64,000 bases of DNA, taken from Neorhizobium alkalisoli (GTDB taxonomy: Bacteria > Pseudomonadota > Alphaproteobacteria > Rhizobiales > Rhizobiaceae). The stretch is from contig NZ_PVBN01000001.1 in NCBI RefSeq assembly GCF_002968635.1, positions 186,001 through 250,000 of the forward strand, given 5' to 3'. Positions 53,735-63,504 of the stretch are shown in pieces. Position numbers and translations under genes: made by a program. Positions within the stretch are counted from its first letter, which is position 1, and every line of letters starts with the position of its first letter. The notes beneath the pieces were generated by a model. It saw only the letters and a list, made by a program, of their open reading frames with translations. It searched no databases and had not been told where the DNA came from.

Positions 53735-55573
53735 ATGAATCAACAGGCACTTTCGGCATTCATCTGGTCGGTCGCGGATCTGTTGCGGGGGGACTACAAG
53801 CAAGCGGACTATGGCAAGGTCATCCTGCCGTTCACGGTGCTTCGCCGCATCGACTGCGTTCTGGAACCCACCAAGGAAGCGGTGCTTGCCGAATACGAGG
53901 CCAAGACCGCTGCCGGAGTAAACCCAGAGCCGTTCCTGCGCAGAAAGACCGGCGACCTGAGTTTCTACAACACCTCCCGGCTCGACATGACCCGCCTGAT
54001 GGGCGACCAGGACAACATCGCCACCAATCTCGACGCCTATATCCGGGGCTTCTCGGCCGACGTGCGTGACATCTTCGAGCGCTTCGAGTTCGCCGCCCAG
54101 ATTGATCGGCTGGCCAAGGCCAAGCTGCTCTATCAGGTGACCGAGAAGTTCGCCCGGATTGACCTGCATCCGAACAAGGTCAGCAACCACCAGATGGGCC
54201 TTGTCTTCGAGGATCTGATCCGCAAGTTCTCCGAACTGTCGAACGAGACCGCCGGGGAGCACTTCACGCCTCGCGAAGTCATCAAGTTGATGGTCAACCT
54301 GCTGTTCGTCGAGGACGACGACATCCTGTCCAAGCCGGGCGTGGTCCGCACGATCTACGATCCGACGGCAGGAACCGGCGGGATGCTGTCGATCGCCGAG
54401 GAATACCTCGCCGAGCACAACGAACAGGCCCGTCTGGTGATGAACGGGCAGGAGCTGAACCCGGAATCCTACGCGATCTGCAAGGCCGACATGCTGATCA
54501 AGGGGCAGGATGTCAGCAATATCGTCTTCGGTAACACCCTGTCCGATGATGGCCATGCCGGGCAGAAGTTCGACTACATGCTGTCCAATCCGCCCTTCGG
54601 CGTCGAGTGGAAGAAGGTCGAGAAGGAGATCCGGGTGGAACACGAGCAGAAGGGCTTCAACGGACGTTTCGGTCCTGGCCTTCCCCGCGTGTCCGATGGC
54701 TCGCTGCTGTTCCTGCTGCACCTCATTTCCAAGATGCGCCCGGCGGTGGACGGTGGTAGCCGCTTTGCCATCGTTCTTAATGGCTCGCCCTTGTTCACCG
54801 GCGGGGCCGGAAGCGGAGAGAGCGAGATCCGGCGCTATGTTCTGGAGAACGACCTGCTGGAAGCCATCATCGCACTGCCGACGGACATGTTCTACAACAC
54901 CGGCATTTCCACCTATGTCTGGGTGCTGTCCAACCGCAAGCCAGCGCACCGCAAGGGCAAGACGCAGCTGATCGACGGCTCCTCATTCTGGCAGAAGATG
55001 CGCAAGAGCCTCGGCTCCAAGCGCAAGGAAATCGGCGAGGCGGACATCGCCACCATCACCCGGCTGTTCGGCAGCTTCACCGAGGCCCAGATCGCAACTG
55101 TCCTCGATGCCAATGGCAAGGAGATCGGACGCGAGGTCGTGACAGCCGGGGACGCGCCGCCGGTTGCTCCCGAGGGCGGCAAGGTCAAGCTCGCGCCGCT
55201 GTCCCGACTCTTCCCCAACGAGGCCTTCGGCTATCGCACCATCACGGTGGAGCGTCCGCTGCTGGACGAGCAGGGGAAGGTGGTGGTCGGAACCCGGGGC
55301 AAGGCCAAGGGTCAGCCACAGGCCGACAGCGCCCTGCGCGATACCGAGAATGTCCCGTTGTCGGAGCAGGTCGAGGACTATTTCGCCCGAGAGGTTCTGC
55401 CCCACGCCAAGGATGCCTGGCTCGACCACGAGAAGACCAAGGTGGGCTACGAGATCCCGTTCAACCGTCACTTCTATGTCTTCGAGCCGCCACGACCGTT
55501 GGAGGAGATTGATGCGGATCTGAGGCAGGTAACCGGACGCATTTTGCGGATGATCGGGGAGCTTTCCGCATGA
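53735..55573 (+). CDS. hsdM: Type I restriction-modification DNA methyltransferase subunit HsdM, 612 aa
   Basis: N6-adenine methylase. N-terminal HsdM helical domain ([14 protein letters not shown] start, [14 protein letters not shown]), AdoMet motif [11 protein letters not shown] (about 209), catalytic motif NPPFGVEW (about 285), and [22 protein letters not shown] 53735 ([11 protein letters not shown]) is used. GC-rich unlike the preceding island genes. Overlaps hsdS by 4 nt (ATGA). No hsdR is present in the window. Confidence 0.94.
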   Translation: MNQQALSAFIWSVADLLRGDYKQADYGKVILPFTVLRRIDCVLEPTKEAVLAEYEAKTAAGVNPEPFLRRKTGDLSFYNTSRLDMTRLMGDQDNIATNLDAYIRGFSADVRDIFERFEFAAQIDRLAKAKLLYQVTEKFARIDLHPNKVSNHQMGLVFEDLIRKFSELSNETAGEHFTPREVIKLMVNLLFVEDDDILSKPGVVRTIYDPTAGTGGMLSIAEEYLAEHNEQARLVMNGQELNPESYAICKADMLIKGQDVSNIVFGNTLSDDGHAGQKFDYMLSNPPFGVEWKKVEKEIRVEHEQKGFNGRFGPGLPRVSDGSLLFLLHLISKMRPAVDGGSRFAIVLNGSPLFTGGAGSGESEIRRYVLENDLLEAIIALPTDMFYNTGISTYVWVLSNRKPAHRKGKTQLIDGSSFWQKMRKSLGSKRKEIGEADIATITRLFGSFTEAQIATVLDANGKEIGREVVTAGDAPPVAPEGGKVKLAPLSRLFPNEAFGYRTITVERPLLDEQGKVVVGTRGKAKGQPQADSALRDTENVPLSEQVEDYFAREVLPHAKDAWLDHEKTKVGYEIPFNRHFYVFEPPRPLEEIDADLRQVTGRILRMIGELSA

Positions 55574-56136
55574 ACCTCCCCCGGCATGCAGCCCAGAAAG
55601 AGTCACACCTGCAATGGCTTGGTAGCTTTCCTGACCACTGGACGATCCGCCCCCTTTGGACGCTCTTTCGAAGAGTGAAGCGTTGTGGCTTCCAAGATGA
55701 GCGGCTGCTTTCTGTTTATCGTGACTACGGCGTCGTCCCAAAGGCCAGCCGAGATGACAATTTCAACAAGGCCTCCGATGACCTGAGTGCCTACCAGCTC
55801 GTCGAACCGGGTGATTTGGCGATCAATAAGATGAAGGCGTGGCAAGGGTCGGTCGCGATTTCAGAATTCCGTGGGATTGTGAGCCCGGCCTACTTCGTGT
55901 TCAAAGCGGAACACACCGAAGTGCCGAGATACCTCCATTACTTGTTGCGATCCGCTGAATACACTGCCGGTTACCTGTCCATTTCAAAGGGCATCCGCCC
56001 CAATCAGTGGGACCTTGAACCGCAAGAGCACTCCCGAATGCCGGTGCTTCTCCCGCCGCGCCAAGAGCAGACCGCCATCGCCGCCTTCCTCGACCGCGAG
56101 ACCGCCAAGATAGATGCGCTGGTGACCTCGATATAG
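55570..56136 (+). pseudogene. hsdS: Truncated type I specificity subunit HsdS (188 aa left of ~400)
   Basis: Starts normally (WLGSFPDHWTIRPLWTLF), contains one target-recognition domain and the conserved end LPPRQEQTAIAAFLDRETAK. It breaks after IDALV where a long spacer helix and the second recognition domain should follow; the last codons and TAG come from integrase-strand DNA. A half-HsdS can work as a dimer in some systems if the spacer helix is kept, but here it is cut at its start, so loss of function is likelier. Confidence 0.85.
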
Positions 56137-57374
56137 GCGATGTCGCCTTCGGTCTTCACATCCTCGGTGCGCAACTGGATGATCTCGCCTGACCGGCAAC
56201 CAGTGAACAGGCCGATCAAAGGGACCCAGTAGATACCTTGGTCAGTCGGGACCAGATCACCCGGCGTGTTGTGGTAGCGGACGCTCTTGCAGCCTGTGTA
56301 GATCGGCGAGCGGAAGATCTTCTCCAACTCATCTCGTTTAAACGGGTGACGCTCGTCACGCGCCTTGCCGCTGATTTTGACGTTCAGACCGTCGAAGGGA
56401 TTGCTTGGGACGTTGTCGTAATTGGCTTCTGCCCAGTTCCAGAGAGCACGGACGAAGCCAAGAACCTTGTTGACGTTCTTTCCCGCCATCGGCTTCAGAC
56501 CTAAAGTGGTTGCTCGCCGTCCGGCTTCCTTCATCGACAGCTTCTCAAGCTCTTTGATCTTCGTCCAGTTCGGCGGGAGCGCCAGTAGTGTGGACTTGAA
56601 CTCGCGAGCATCTGCTTTGGTGTATTCGGACATGGGTCGATCACCAGCCATCGCGATGAAGCGTTCCGCCCAGAGCTGATTGGCCTTGGCCGTTGCGGGG
56701 GTCCAACCGCCCTTGGCTCGGCTCTTCTCTGTCACCCATGCTTCGATGATCGTCGAGGCCGCAGGGCTACTAGCTGTCGCTTTGCTCTGAGGCATCGCTG
56801 GAGTTTCTACCGGCGTCCCCTCGTTGCGTTGTCGCTTGGCGATCGCAGCACGGACACTGGCGCTAAGGATCGCGCGGATTAACTTCGGCCAGCTTGGGGA
56901 GGCTGGGTCCAGTTTCAGATCGACGTTTTCCCATGTAAGGACCTCTTCTGCCTCCGAGCGAGCATAAACCGGCGGACGACCCCTGGCGATCCCTTCGCGA
57001 TCGAGGGTTTCCATAGTGTGGATCAGCTCTTGATAGTAGGCGAACTCCTGCTCATCCATCCCGTCCAATCGGAGATCGTCGTCCTCGTCTAGGAGGTGGG
57101 AATAGTACACTTCCTCAACGTGCTTGATCTGTGCATCCGACAACTCGGGAAGGAGTGGCTCAAGGCGGCGCAGTCGATGCTCTGCGAAACGCCGATCCAC
57201 TTCCGCTGACGCTTCGCGCCACTTCTTGAGCGCCTCCTGATAGTCTCGCGTGTGTAGCGAGAAAGTCTCTTCCGTCTTTGGGTAGGATTGCTTGATGTCG
57301 CGAGGGATCGAGGATCTGAACCAATAGACGTTTCCGCGCTTTATCAGACGAGGGTATGATGGCATGTCGGTCAT
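56004..57374 (-). pseudogene. Tyrosine recombinase (island integrase), 3'-truncated
   Basis: ATG 57374 after GGAG; 456 codons remain open. The N-terminal arm and core-binding regions are present (RLIKRGNVYWFRSSIPRDIK, VNKVLGFVRALWNWAEANYD), and the first catalytic Arg is in LFTGCRSGEIIQL. After about residue 418 (EGDIAYIEVT) the sequence is antisense hsdS, so Lys, H-x-x-R, H/W and the Tyr nucleophile are missing. Located beside tRNA-Thr, its likely former target. Confidence 0.88.
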
Positions 57375-57456
57375 GGCTCCGCTGTAGCAGTGTGCTGTAG
57401 CAAACGGAACTGTAAGTCGTTGATTTTGTGCTAAGTCCTTGTGTTTAAACAAGGAA

Positions 57457-57482
57457 AAATGGTGCTGCTAGAGAGATTTGAA
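57457..57482. repeat. attR: 26-bp repeat overlapping the tRNA-Thr 3' end
   Basis: Right copy of the island-flanking repeat. 23 of its 26 bp lie inside the tRNA gene, and the tRNA is reconstituted intact on this side. Confidence 0.92.
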
Positions 57483-57534
57483 CTCTCGGCCTCTCCCTTA
57501 CCAAGGGAGTGCTCTACCCCTGAGCTATAGCAGC
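57460..57534 (-). tRNA. tRNA-Thr (anticodon GGT)
   Basis: 75 nt including an encoded CCA. Acceptor stem GCTGCTA/TAGCAGC, D-arm GCTCAGGGGTAGAGC, anticodon stem CTCCC/GGGAG with loop TTGGTAA, T-arm GAGAG-TTCAAAT-CTCTC. Serves as the integration site of the adjacent island. Confidence 0.97.
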
Positions 57535-57687
57535 ATTTGGCCGGCGCGAAATGTCCGCGTCGTCGGCGAGGGGCCTATTGCCATAGGTTCATCGGTAGCG
57601 CAAGCCGCAAATTCGAAGTTCTTATCTCCGAATGGGGAAAACATGGCCATGGCTTTCGCGGGAGCGGCTTTTTCGCTATGGAAAATC

Positions 57688-57915
57688 ATGACCATTGACG
57701 AAGAACAGGACGCGCAAGCGGAAAAGGCGGAGGAAACGCGTGGTGCGCGTGCGCGTGCCGCCGCCGCTGCCCGGGAAGCCGAGCGCAAGGCCCGCGCCGC
57801 CGCGAAGCTTCGCGAGAATCTGATGCGGCGCAAGAGCCAGGCCCGCTCCCGCCGCGCCGGTGAAGCCGATACGGCACAGGGATTGCCTGCCGCAAAAACG
57901 GACGAATCATCCTGA
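57688..57915 (+). CDS. Small highly charged Ala/Arg-rich protein, 75 aa
   Basis: ATG 57688 (MTIDEEQDAQAEKAEE) with GGAAAA upstream. Predicted to be a single helix rich in Ala, Arg, Glu (ARAAAAAREAERKARAAAK, LRENLMRRKSQARSRR). Similar short basic proteins lie just before murA in rhizobial genomes. Function unknown. The longer in-frame extension toward the tRNA is not coding. Confidence 0.7.
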   Translation: MTIDEEQDAQAEKAEETRGARARAAAAAREAERKARAAAKLRENLMRRKSQARSRRAGEADTAQGLPAAKTDESS

Positions 57916-58021
57916 TCTATGCCGAACTTGGCGGTGGGCCAATTTAGCAATCATTGAAGTAGCGGCGGATTTCGTTTAAGGACGCGTCCTTTCGCACTCG
58001 CACAAGGAAGAGTGACAACGC

Positions 58022-59314
58022 ATGGATCGCATCAGAATCGTCGGCGGCAATGAACTGAGGGGCACCATTCCGATTTCCGGAGCGAAGAATGCGGCTCTGC
58101 CTTTGATGATCGCATCCCTTCTGACGAGCGACACGCTGACGCTCGAAAATGTCCCGCATCTTGCCGATGTCGAACTCCTGATGCGCATCCTCGGCAATCA
58201 CGGCGTCGATATTGCCGTCAACGGCCGCCGGGAGCGCCAGGAAGAAGGCTATTCCCGCACCGTCAATTTTACCTGCCGCACGATCGTTGACACCACCGCT
58301 CCCTACGAGCTGGTTTCCAAGATGCGCGCGAGCTTCTGGGTCATCGGCCCGCTCGTCGCCCGCGAGGGCAGGGCGCGCGTTTCGCTGCCCGGTGGTTGCG
58401 CCATCGGCACCCGACCCGTCGACCTGTTCCTGGAGGCGCTGCAGGCGCTCGGGGCCGAGATCGAGATCGATGGCGGTTACGTCAACGTCAGCGCGCCGAA
58501 GGGCGGGCTCGTCGGCGGCCGTTATGTCTTCCCGAAGGTTTCAGTCGGCGCCACGCACGTGATGCTGATGGCGGCGACGCTCGCCAAGGGCACCACGGTG
58601 ATTGAAAACGCCGCGCGCGAGCCGGAGATTGTCGACCTGGCAAAGTGCCTCACCGCAATGGGCGCCAAGATTTCCGGCGCCGGCACCAAGACCATCACCG
58701 TTGAAGGTGTAACGACGCTTTCAGGCGCTCGTCATCGCGTTTTGCCGGATCGTATCGAGACCGGCACCTATGCGATGGCGGTTGCCATGACCGGCGGGGA
58801 CGTGACCCTGGAAGGCACGGATGGCTCGCTGCTTCAGGGTGCTCTCGATACCTTGCGGATGGCCGGCGCGCACATCACCGAAACCGGAAGCGGTATTCGC
58901 GTGGTTCGCAACGGCAACGGCATTCAGCCGGTCGACATCACCACAGAACCCTTTCCGGGCTTCCCAACCGATCTGCAGGCGCAGTTCATGGCGCTGATGA
59001 CCCGGTCCTCCGGCGTTTCCAACATCACCGAGACCATTTTCGAAAACCGCTTCATGCACGTTCAGGAACTGGCCCGTCTGGGCGCCAGGATTTCACTGTC
59101 GGGTCAGACGGCGAAAGTGGAAGGCGTTTCGCGCCTTAAAGGCGCTCCGGTTATGGCGACGGACCTGCGTGCTTCCGTCTCGCTGGTCATTGCCGGCCTG
59201 GCAGCCGAGGGAGAGACGATGGTGAGCCGCGTCTATCACCTCGACCGCGGCTTCGAACGGCTTGAAGAAAAGCTCACCCGTTGCGGCGCTACGGTTCAGC
59301 GCGTCAGCGACTGA
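58022..59314 (+). CDS. murA: UDP-N-acetylglucosamine 1-carboxyvinyltransferase MurA, 430 aa
   Basis: First committed step of peptidoglycan synthesis. The N-terminus [20 protein letters not shown] carries the Lys/Asn active-site pair; the PEP-reactive Cys loop is [27 protein letters not shown] segment and [17 protein letters not shown] are canonical. Full length. Followed by a strong terminator. Confidence 0.97.
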   Translation: MDRIRIVGGNELRGTIPISGAKNAALPLMIASLLTSDTLTLENVPHLADVELLMRILGNHGVDIAVNGRRERQEEGYSRTVNFTCRTIVDTTAPYELVSKMRASFWVIGPLVAREGRARVSLPGGCAIGTRPVDLFLEALQALGAEIEIDGGYVNVSAPKGGLVGGRYVFPKVSVGATHVMLMAATLAKGTTVIENAAREPEIVDLAKCLTAMGAKISGAGTKTITVEGVTTLSGARHRVLPDRIETGTYAMAVAMTGGDVTLEGTDGSLLQGALDTLRMAGAHITETGSGIRVVRNGNGIQPVDITTEPFPGFPTDLQAQFMALMTRSSGVSNITETIFENRFMHVQELARLGARISLSGQTAKVEGVSRLKGAPVMATDLRASVSLVIAGLAAEGETMVSRVYHLDRGFERLEEKLTRCGATVQRVSD

Positions 59315-59340
59315 CAGGCCTGGAAATCGGGATTTCGCGG

Positions 59341-59375
59341 GAACGGCAGGGGCATTGCCCTTGCCGTTCTTTTTT
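59341..59375 (+). terminator. Rho-independent terminator of murA
   Basis: Stem GAACGGCA/TGCCGTTC with inner GGGC-ATT-GCCC, then six T (59370-59375); 26 nt past the murA stop. Confidence 0.92.
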
Positions 59376-59453
59376 GTATTCCTATCTCTCGCAGGCATTC
59401 CACCTTTGCCTCCCGCCTCATCATCTTGATCCGGCATATCGCGGAGATTCCTC

Positions 59454-60296
59454 ATGGCTGAAGCTTCCAATCCCGTCTGGTTCATCACCGGCTGTTCCAC
59501 CGGCTTCGGCCGCGAACTGGCCAAGCTTACGCTCGATCGCGGCTGGCCGACGGTCGTGACCGCCCGCGACAAAGCAAGGGTCGCCGATCTCGCCGATGGC
59601 AGGGACAACGTCCTGGCGCTCGATCTGGACGTGACCAACAGCGGCCAGGTCCACGCTGCCGCGAAAGCGGCGGAAGAGAGATTCGGCCGCATAGACGTGC
59701 TGGTGAACAATGCCGGCTATGGCTATCAGGCGGCGATCGAGGAGGGCGAGGAGGACGAAATCCGCGCCATGTTCGACGCAAACGTCTTCGGCCTTTTCGC
59801 CATGACGCGGGCGGTGTTGCCGGGCATGCGCGCCCGCCGCAGCGGGCACATCATCAACATCACGTCGATGGCCGGCTTCATGGGCCTGCCGGGCTCCGGC
59901 TATTACGCAGCGACCAAGCACGCCGTCGAAGGGTTCTCCGATAGCCTGCGCCTGGAGGTCGCGCCGCTCGGTATCAAGGTGATCGGCGTCGAGCCCGGTC
60001 CCTTCCGTACCGACTGGGCGGGCCGTTCGCTGAAGCAGACGCCCAGCCGCATCGCCGACTATGCCGAGACGGCAGGCGCGCGCATGAGTTCTACCGCCGG
60101 GTATAGCGGAAAGCAGCCCGGTGACCCGGTCCGCGCCGGCGAGGCGATGATCGCAGCAACGCAAGCCGACGAGGCGCCGCGTCATCTGGTGCTGGGCGCG
60201 ATTGCCTATGGCGCGGTCACCGACAAGCTGAAGGAGCGGCTTGGCCAGATCGACGATTGGAAGAAAACCAGCCTTTCAGCGGATTTTCCCGCCTAG
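59454..60296 (+). CDS. SDR family oxidoreductase, 280 aa
   Basis: Classical SDR: cofactor motif ITGCSTGFGRELAKL, VNNAGYGYQAAIEEG, catalytic Ser in NITSMAGFMG and Tyr-x3-Lys in GYYAATKHAVEGF, then VEPGPFRTDWAGRSL. It belongs to the group with a long C-terminal tail annotated as retinol- or ketoreductase-like; substrate unknown. ATG 59454. Stands between the murA terminator and the DUF2948-hisD unit. Confidence 0.88.
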   Translation: MAEASNPVWFITGCSTGFGRELAKLTLDRGWPTVVTARDKARVADLADGRDNVLALDLDVTNSGQVHAAAKAAEERFGRIDVLVNNAGYGYQAAIEEGEEDEIRAMFDANVFGLFAMTRAVLPGMRARRSGHIINITSMAGFMGLPGSGYYAATKHAVEGFSDSLRLEVAPLGIKVIGVEPGPFRTDWAGRSLKQTPSRIADYAETAGARMSSTAGYSGKQPGDPVRAGEAMIAATQADEAPRHLVLGAIAYGAVTDKLKERLGQIDDWKKTSLSADFPA

Positions 60297-60385
60297 CCTG
60301 GAGTTGCGTCCGAGCTCTCGGCATCCTATTTCGGTTTTAGGAACAATGGCGCGGGTCCGCGTCTCAGGATGGATAGTCGAAGGCG

Positions 60386-60817
60386 ATGACCGAACTCAAA
60401 TTGCTGGCCCTGGATACGGATGATCTGGGGATTATTTCCGCTCACATGCAAGATGCGGTATTCAAGGTGGGCGACGTCCGCTGGTCGCCTTCCGAAAAGA
60501 ACTTTTCGTTGGCTGCCAACCGGTTCGTCTGGGAAGAGGCCGGCAAGAAACGGAAGGGCTTCGAGCGTCGTCGCGCCGGCCTCGTCTTCAAGCGTGTGGA
60601 AGCGGTCCGCTCGAGCGGCATCGACCGGAACAAGAAGGACGACGTGCTGTCGCTGCTTGCTGTGACCTTCACGCAAAGGGGCGATGGTCCGGAAGGAACG
60701 GTGGAACTTGTCCTCTCCGGCAAGGCCACGATTGCGCTCGATGTCGAATGCATCGAAGTTGCTCTTGCGGATGTCGGCGGCGCGTGGGAAACGGCATCGA
60801 GGCCCCGACATCCCTGA
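60386..60817 (+). CDS. DUF2948 family protein, 143 aa
   Basis: Recognised by the conserved start LKLLALDTDDLGIISAHMQDA and the late block SGKATIALDVECIEVALADVG. Family of unknown function, usually encoded just before hisD in Rhizobiales, as here (56 nt gap). No signal or membrane segment. Confidence 0.9.
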   Translation: MTELKLLALDTDDLGIISAHMQDAVFKVGDVRWSPSEKNFSLAANRFVWEEAGKKRKGFERRRAGLVFKRVEAVRSSGIDRNKKDDVLSLLAVTFTQRGDGPEGTVELVLSGKATIALDVECIEVALADVGGAWETASRPRHP

Positions 60818-60872
60818 CCCGGGACCGCCCCGACCGTGATAGAACGTCATCTTGAGTTGAAGGAATATCCGC

Positions 60873-62171
60873 TTGGCAATCTGGCTGGAGCAGGCATCGC
60901 AGGATTTTGAGGCGAAGTTTTCCGCCTTTCTCTCCACCAAGCGCGAGGTGTCGGAAGATGTCAATGCCGTGGTTCGCGCCATCATCGACGATGTGCGCGC
61001 CCGGGGCGATGCCGCGCTCATCGATTACTCCGCCCGTTTCGAGGGCATAGACCTTGCCAAAACGGGTATCCGGGTAAGCAAAGCGGATATCGACGCCGCT
61101 TTTGCCGAGACCGATCCAAAGGTTTTGGACGCGTTGAAATTCGCAGCCGAGCGGATCGAGAAGCATCACGCGCGGCAGATGCCGAAAGACGACATTTATG
61201 AGGACGCGATCGGCGTCGGCCTTGGCTCGCGTTGGACGGCGATCGAAGCGGTCGGTTTATACGTGCCCGGCGGCACGGCAAGCTATCCGAGTTCGGTACT
61301 GATGAATGCCGTCCCCGCAAGGGTTGCCGGCGTGCCGCGTGTCGTCATGGTCGTTCCGGCGAGCGGCGGCAAAGTCAATCCGGCGGTGCTGGCGGCAGCC
61401 CGCATTGCCGGCGTGACGGAAATCTACCGGATCGGGGGCGCTCAGGCTGTGGCCGCCCTTGCCTATGGAACGGAAACCATTGCACCGGTCGCCAAGATCG
61501 TCGGGCCGGGAAATGCCTATGTGGCCGCCGCCAAGCGGCAGGTCTTCGGAACTGTAGGCATCGACATGATCGCCGGTCCCTCGGAAGTCCTCGTCATTGC
61601 CGACAAGGAAAACGATCCGGACTGGCTCGCCGCCGATCTGCTCGCTCAGGCCGAGCACGACGCGGGCGCCCAGTCCATCCTTGTCACGAATGATCGCGAG
61701 CTCGGTCAGGCAGTGGAAGCGGCCGTCGAGCGCCAGCTGAAGACGCTTTCGCGCTCCGCAACCGCTGCTGCGAGCTGGCGTGATTTCGGTGCCGTCATCC
61801 TCGTGCCGGACCTCCAAGCCTCCCTGCCGCTCGCCAACCGGATCGCGGCCGAACATCTGGAACTGGCGGTCGCCGATCCGGAAGCGCTGATGCCGGGCAT
61901 CCGCAATGCGGGCGCGATCTTCATCGGCCGTCATACGCCGGAGGTCATCGGCGACTATGTCGGCGGTTCCAACCACGTGCTGCCGACCGCCCGTTCGGCC
62001 CGCTTCTCTTCGGGCCTGTCCGTGCTCGACTTCGTCAAGCGGACCTCGATCCTGCGCCTTGGCCCGGACCAGTTGCGTCAATTGGCACCTGCGGCGATCA
62101 CGCTTGCCCATTCCGAGGGGCTTGATGCCCATGCCCGTTCCGTCGCCATCCGCTTGAATGACGGAGGGTGA
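60873..62171 (+). CDS. hisD: Histidinol dehydrogenase HisD, 432 aa, TTG start
   Basis: Zn-dependent last step of histidine synthesis, histidinol to histidine. Motifs: [55 protein letters not shown], Zn ligand Gln/His in [13 protein letters not shown], and [15 protein letters not shown]. The start is TTG 60873 ([15 protein letters not shown] follows), with AAGGA 9 nt upstream; no ATG fits the conserved N-terminus. Confidence 0.96.
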   Translation: MAIWLEQASQDFEAKFSAFLSTKREVSEDVNAVVRAIIDDVRARGDAALIDYSARFEGIDLAKTGIRVSKADIDAAFAETDPKVLDALKFAAERIEKHHARQMPKDDIYEDAIGVGLGSRWTAIEAVGLYVPGGTASYPSSVLMNAVPARVAGVPRVVMVVPASGGKVNPAVLAAARIAGVTEIYRIGGAQAVAALAYGTETIAPVAKIVGPGNAYVAAAKRQVFGTVGIDMIAGPSEVLVIADKENDPDWLAADLLAQAEHDAGAQSILVTNDRELGQAVEAAVERQLKTLSRSATAAASWRDFGAVILVPDLQASLPLANRIAAEHLELAVADPEALMPGIRNAGAIFIGRHTPEVIGDYVGGSNHVLPTARSARFSSGLSVLDFVKRTSILRLGPDQLRQLAPAAITLAHSEGLDAHARSVAIRLNDGG

Positions 62172-62173
62172 GG

Positions 62174-62647
62174 ATGGGTCAGGGGGACTTTCGGCTCTCC
62201 GATGTCGAACTCGACGCCTCGATCGGGCGATCGACCCCTGATGTCGAGCACGAACGGGCAGTCGCGATCTTCGATCTCGTCGAAGAAAATTCGTTCGAGC
62301 CCATCGGTCATGCCGGCGGCCCCTACAGGCTCAAGCTCTCGCTGGTGGATTCCAAGCTGGTGCTCGGCATCGCTACCGAAGCTGGCGAGGACGTCGCCAC
62401 GCATATCCTCTCGCTGACGCCCTTCCGGCGGATCATCAAGGACTACTTCATGATCTGCGAAAGCTATTACGAGGCGATCCGCTCCTCGACGCCGAGCCGG
62501 ATCGAGGCGATCGACATGGGCCGCCGCGGTATTCACAACGAGGGCTCCCAGACGCTGATGGACCGCTTGGACGGCAAGATCCGCGTCGATTTCGACACCG
62601 CCCGGCGGCTCTTTACCCTGGTCTGCGTTCTCTATTGGCGCGGCTGA
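62174..62647 (+). CDS. UPF0262 family protein, 157 aa
   Basis: ATG 62174 lies 2 nt after the hisD stop, preceded by GGAGGGTGAGG. Conserved family blocks: [52 protein letters not shown]. Uncharacterised and always short. Cotranscription with hisD is likely. Confidence 0.93.
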   Translation: MGQGDFRLSDVELDASIGRSTPDVEHERAVAIFDLVEENSFEPIGHAGGPYRLKLSLVDSKLVLGIATEAGEDVATHILSLTPFRRIIKDYFMICESYYEAIRSSTPSRIEAIDMGRRGIHNEGSQTLMDRLDGKIRVDFDTARRLFTLVCVLYWRG

Positions 62648-62649
62648 GC

Positions 62650-63129
62650 ATGGCAACCGCGCCCACGCCCGAACCGAAAAGCAAGCGGCCAGGCGCCATC
62701 CTTTTCATGTGCGGGTTCAACGTCATCCGCTCGCCGATGGCGGAAGCCATTGCAAAACGGCTCCTGCCACACGATATCTACATCCAGTCCGCCGGTGTGC
62801 GCGCCGGCGAACGCGATCCTTTCGTGGATGCCGTGCTGGAAGAAGTCGGCCTGTCGATCGGTCGGCATCAACCCCGCACGCTCGATGAACTTGAAGACGA
62901 TTTCTTCGACCTCATCGTCACGCTAACGCCGGAAGCCCATCATACAGCGCTGGAACTGACCCGTTCCAATGCTATCGATGTGGTTTATTGGCCGACCATG
63001 GACCCCACAGCAGCGACGGGAACTCGCGACCAGACGCTCGACGCCTATCGCGAGGTTCGCGACCATCTCTGGCGCCTGATCGAGCAGCGACTTTCGGGCC
63101 TGAACCGCCGTTCGGCCGAGACGGCCTGA
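62650..63129 (+). CDS. Low-molecular-weight phosphotyrosine phosphatase family protein, 159 aa
   Basis: P-loop CGFNVIRSPMAEAIA (C-x5-R-S) near residue 23 and a late Asp/Pro region (VVYWPTMDPTAATG). ATG 62650 is 2 nt after the UPF0262 stop, so the unit continues. Could act on phosphotyrosine, phosphosugar or arsenate; the single P-loop Cys does not discriminate. Confidence 0.9.
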   Translation: MATAPTPEPKSKRPGAILFMCGFNVIRSPMAEAIAKRLLPHDIYIQSAGVRAGERDPFVDAVLEEVGLSIGRHQPRTLDELEDDFFDLIVTLTPEAHHTALELTRSNAIDVVYWPTMDPTAATGTRDQTLDAYREVRDHLWRLIEQRLSGLNRRSAETA

Positions 63130-63260
63130 AAGACATTGAGAATAGCTCTCAAGCGAGGTTCACAAAGCGGACATGATTGTGTAGTTTCCGCGCACATTTT
63201 CGGGCGGGCGGAAAAGTCTTCTCCCGCTCTCGATTCAAAAAACAGGAAGAAACCCTTTAG

Positions 63261-63479
63261 ATGGCCAAAGAAGAAGTCCTTGAATTCCCGGGCGTCGTTA
63301 CCGAACTGCTGCCGAATGCGACGTTTCGCGTGAAGCTTGAAAACGAGCATGAGATCATTGCCCACACAGCCGGTCGCATGCGCAAGAACCGCATCCGTGT
63401 CCTAGCGGGCGATAAGGTGCTTGTCGAAATGACGCCCTACGACCTCACCAAGGGCCGCATCACCTACCGCTTCAAGTAA
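63261..63479 (+). CDS. infA: Translation initiation factor IF-1, 72 aa
   Basis: S1-like OB fold: [55 protein letters not shown]. Complete and typical length. GGAAG-type site before ATG 63261. Confidence 0.97.
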   Translation: MAKEEVLEFPGVVTELLPNATFRVKLENEHEIIAHTAGRMRKNRIRVLAGDKVLVEMTPYDLTKGRITYRFK

Positions 63480-63504
63480 CTCACATCCTTTGCAGCGGGC
63501 ACCC

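Larger units (their letters stand above)
44478..57482. mobile_element. 13-kb genomic island inserted in tRNA-Thr(GGT), with defence-type cargo
   Basis: A 26-bp direct repeat (44478-44503 and 57457-57482) flanks the segment; the right copy contains the last 23 nt of an intact tRNA-Thr. A tyrosine-recombinase gene reads away from the tRNA at the right end, the normal island arrangement. Codon use and AT content between 44.7 and 53.6 kb differ from the flanking host genes; hsdM is GC-rich and may have a separate source. The integrase is 3'-truncated, so the island is probably fixed. Confidence 0.88.

Noticed and set aside
53612-54949. 445-codon minus-strand frame
   Set aside because: Antisense to hsdM, which carries intact methylase motifs.
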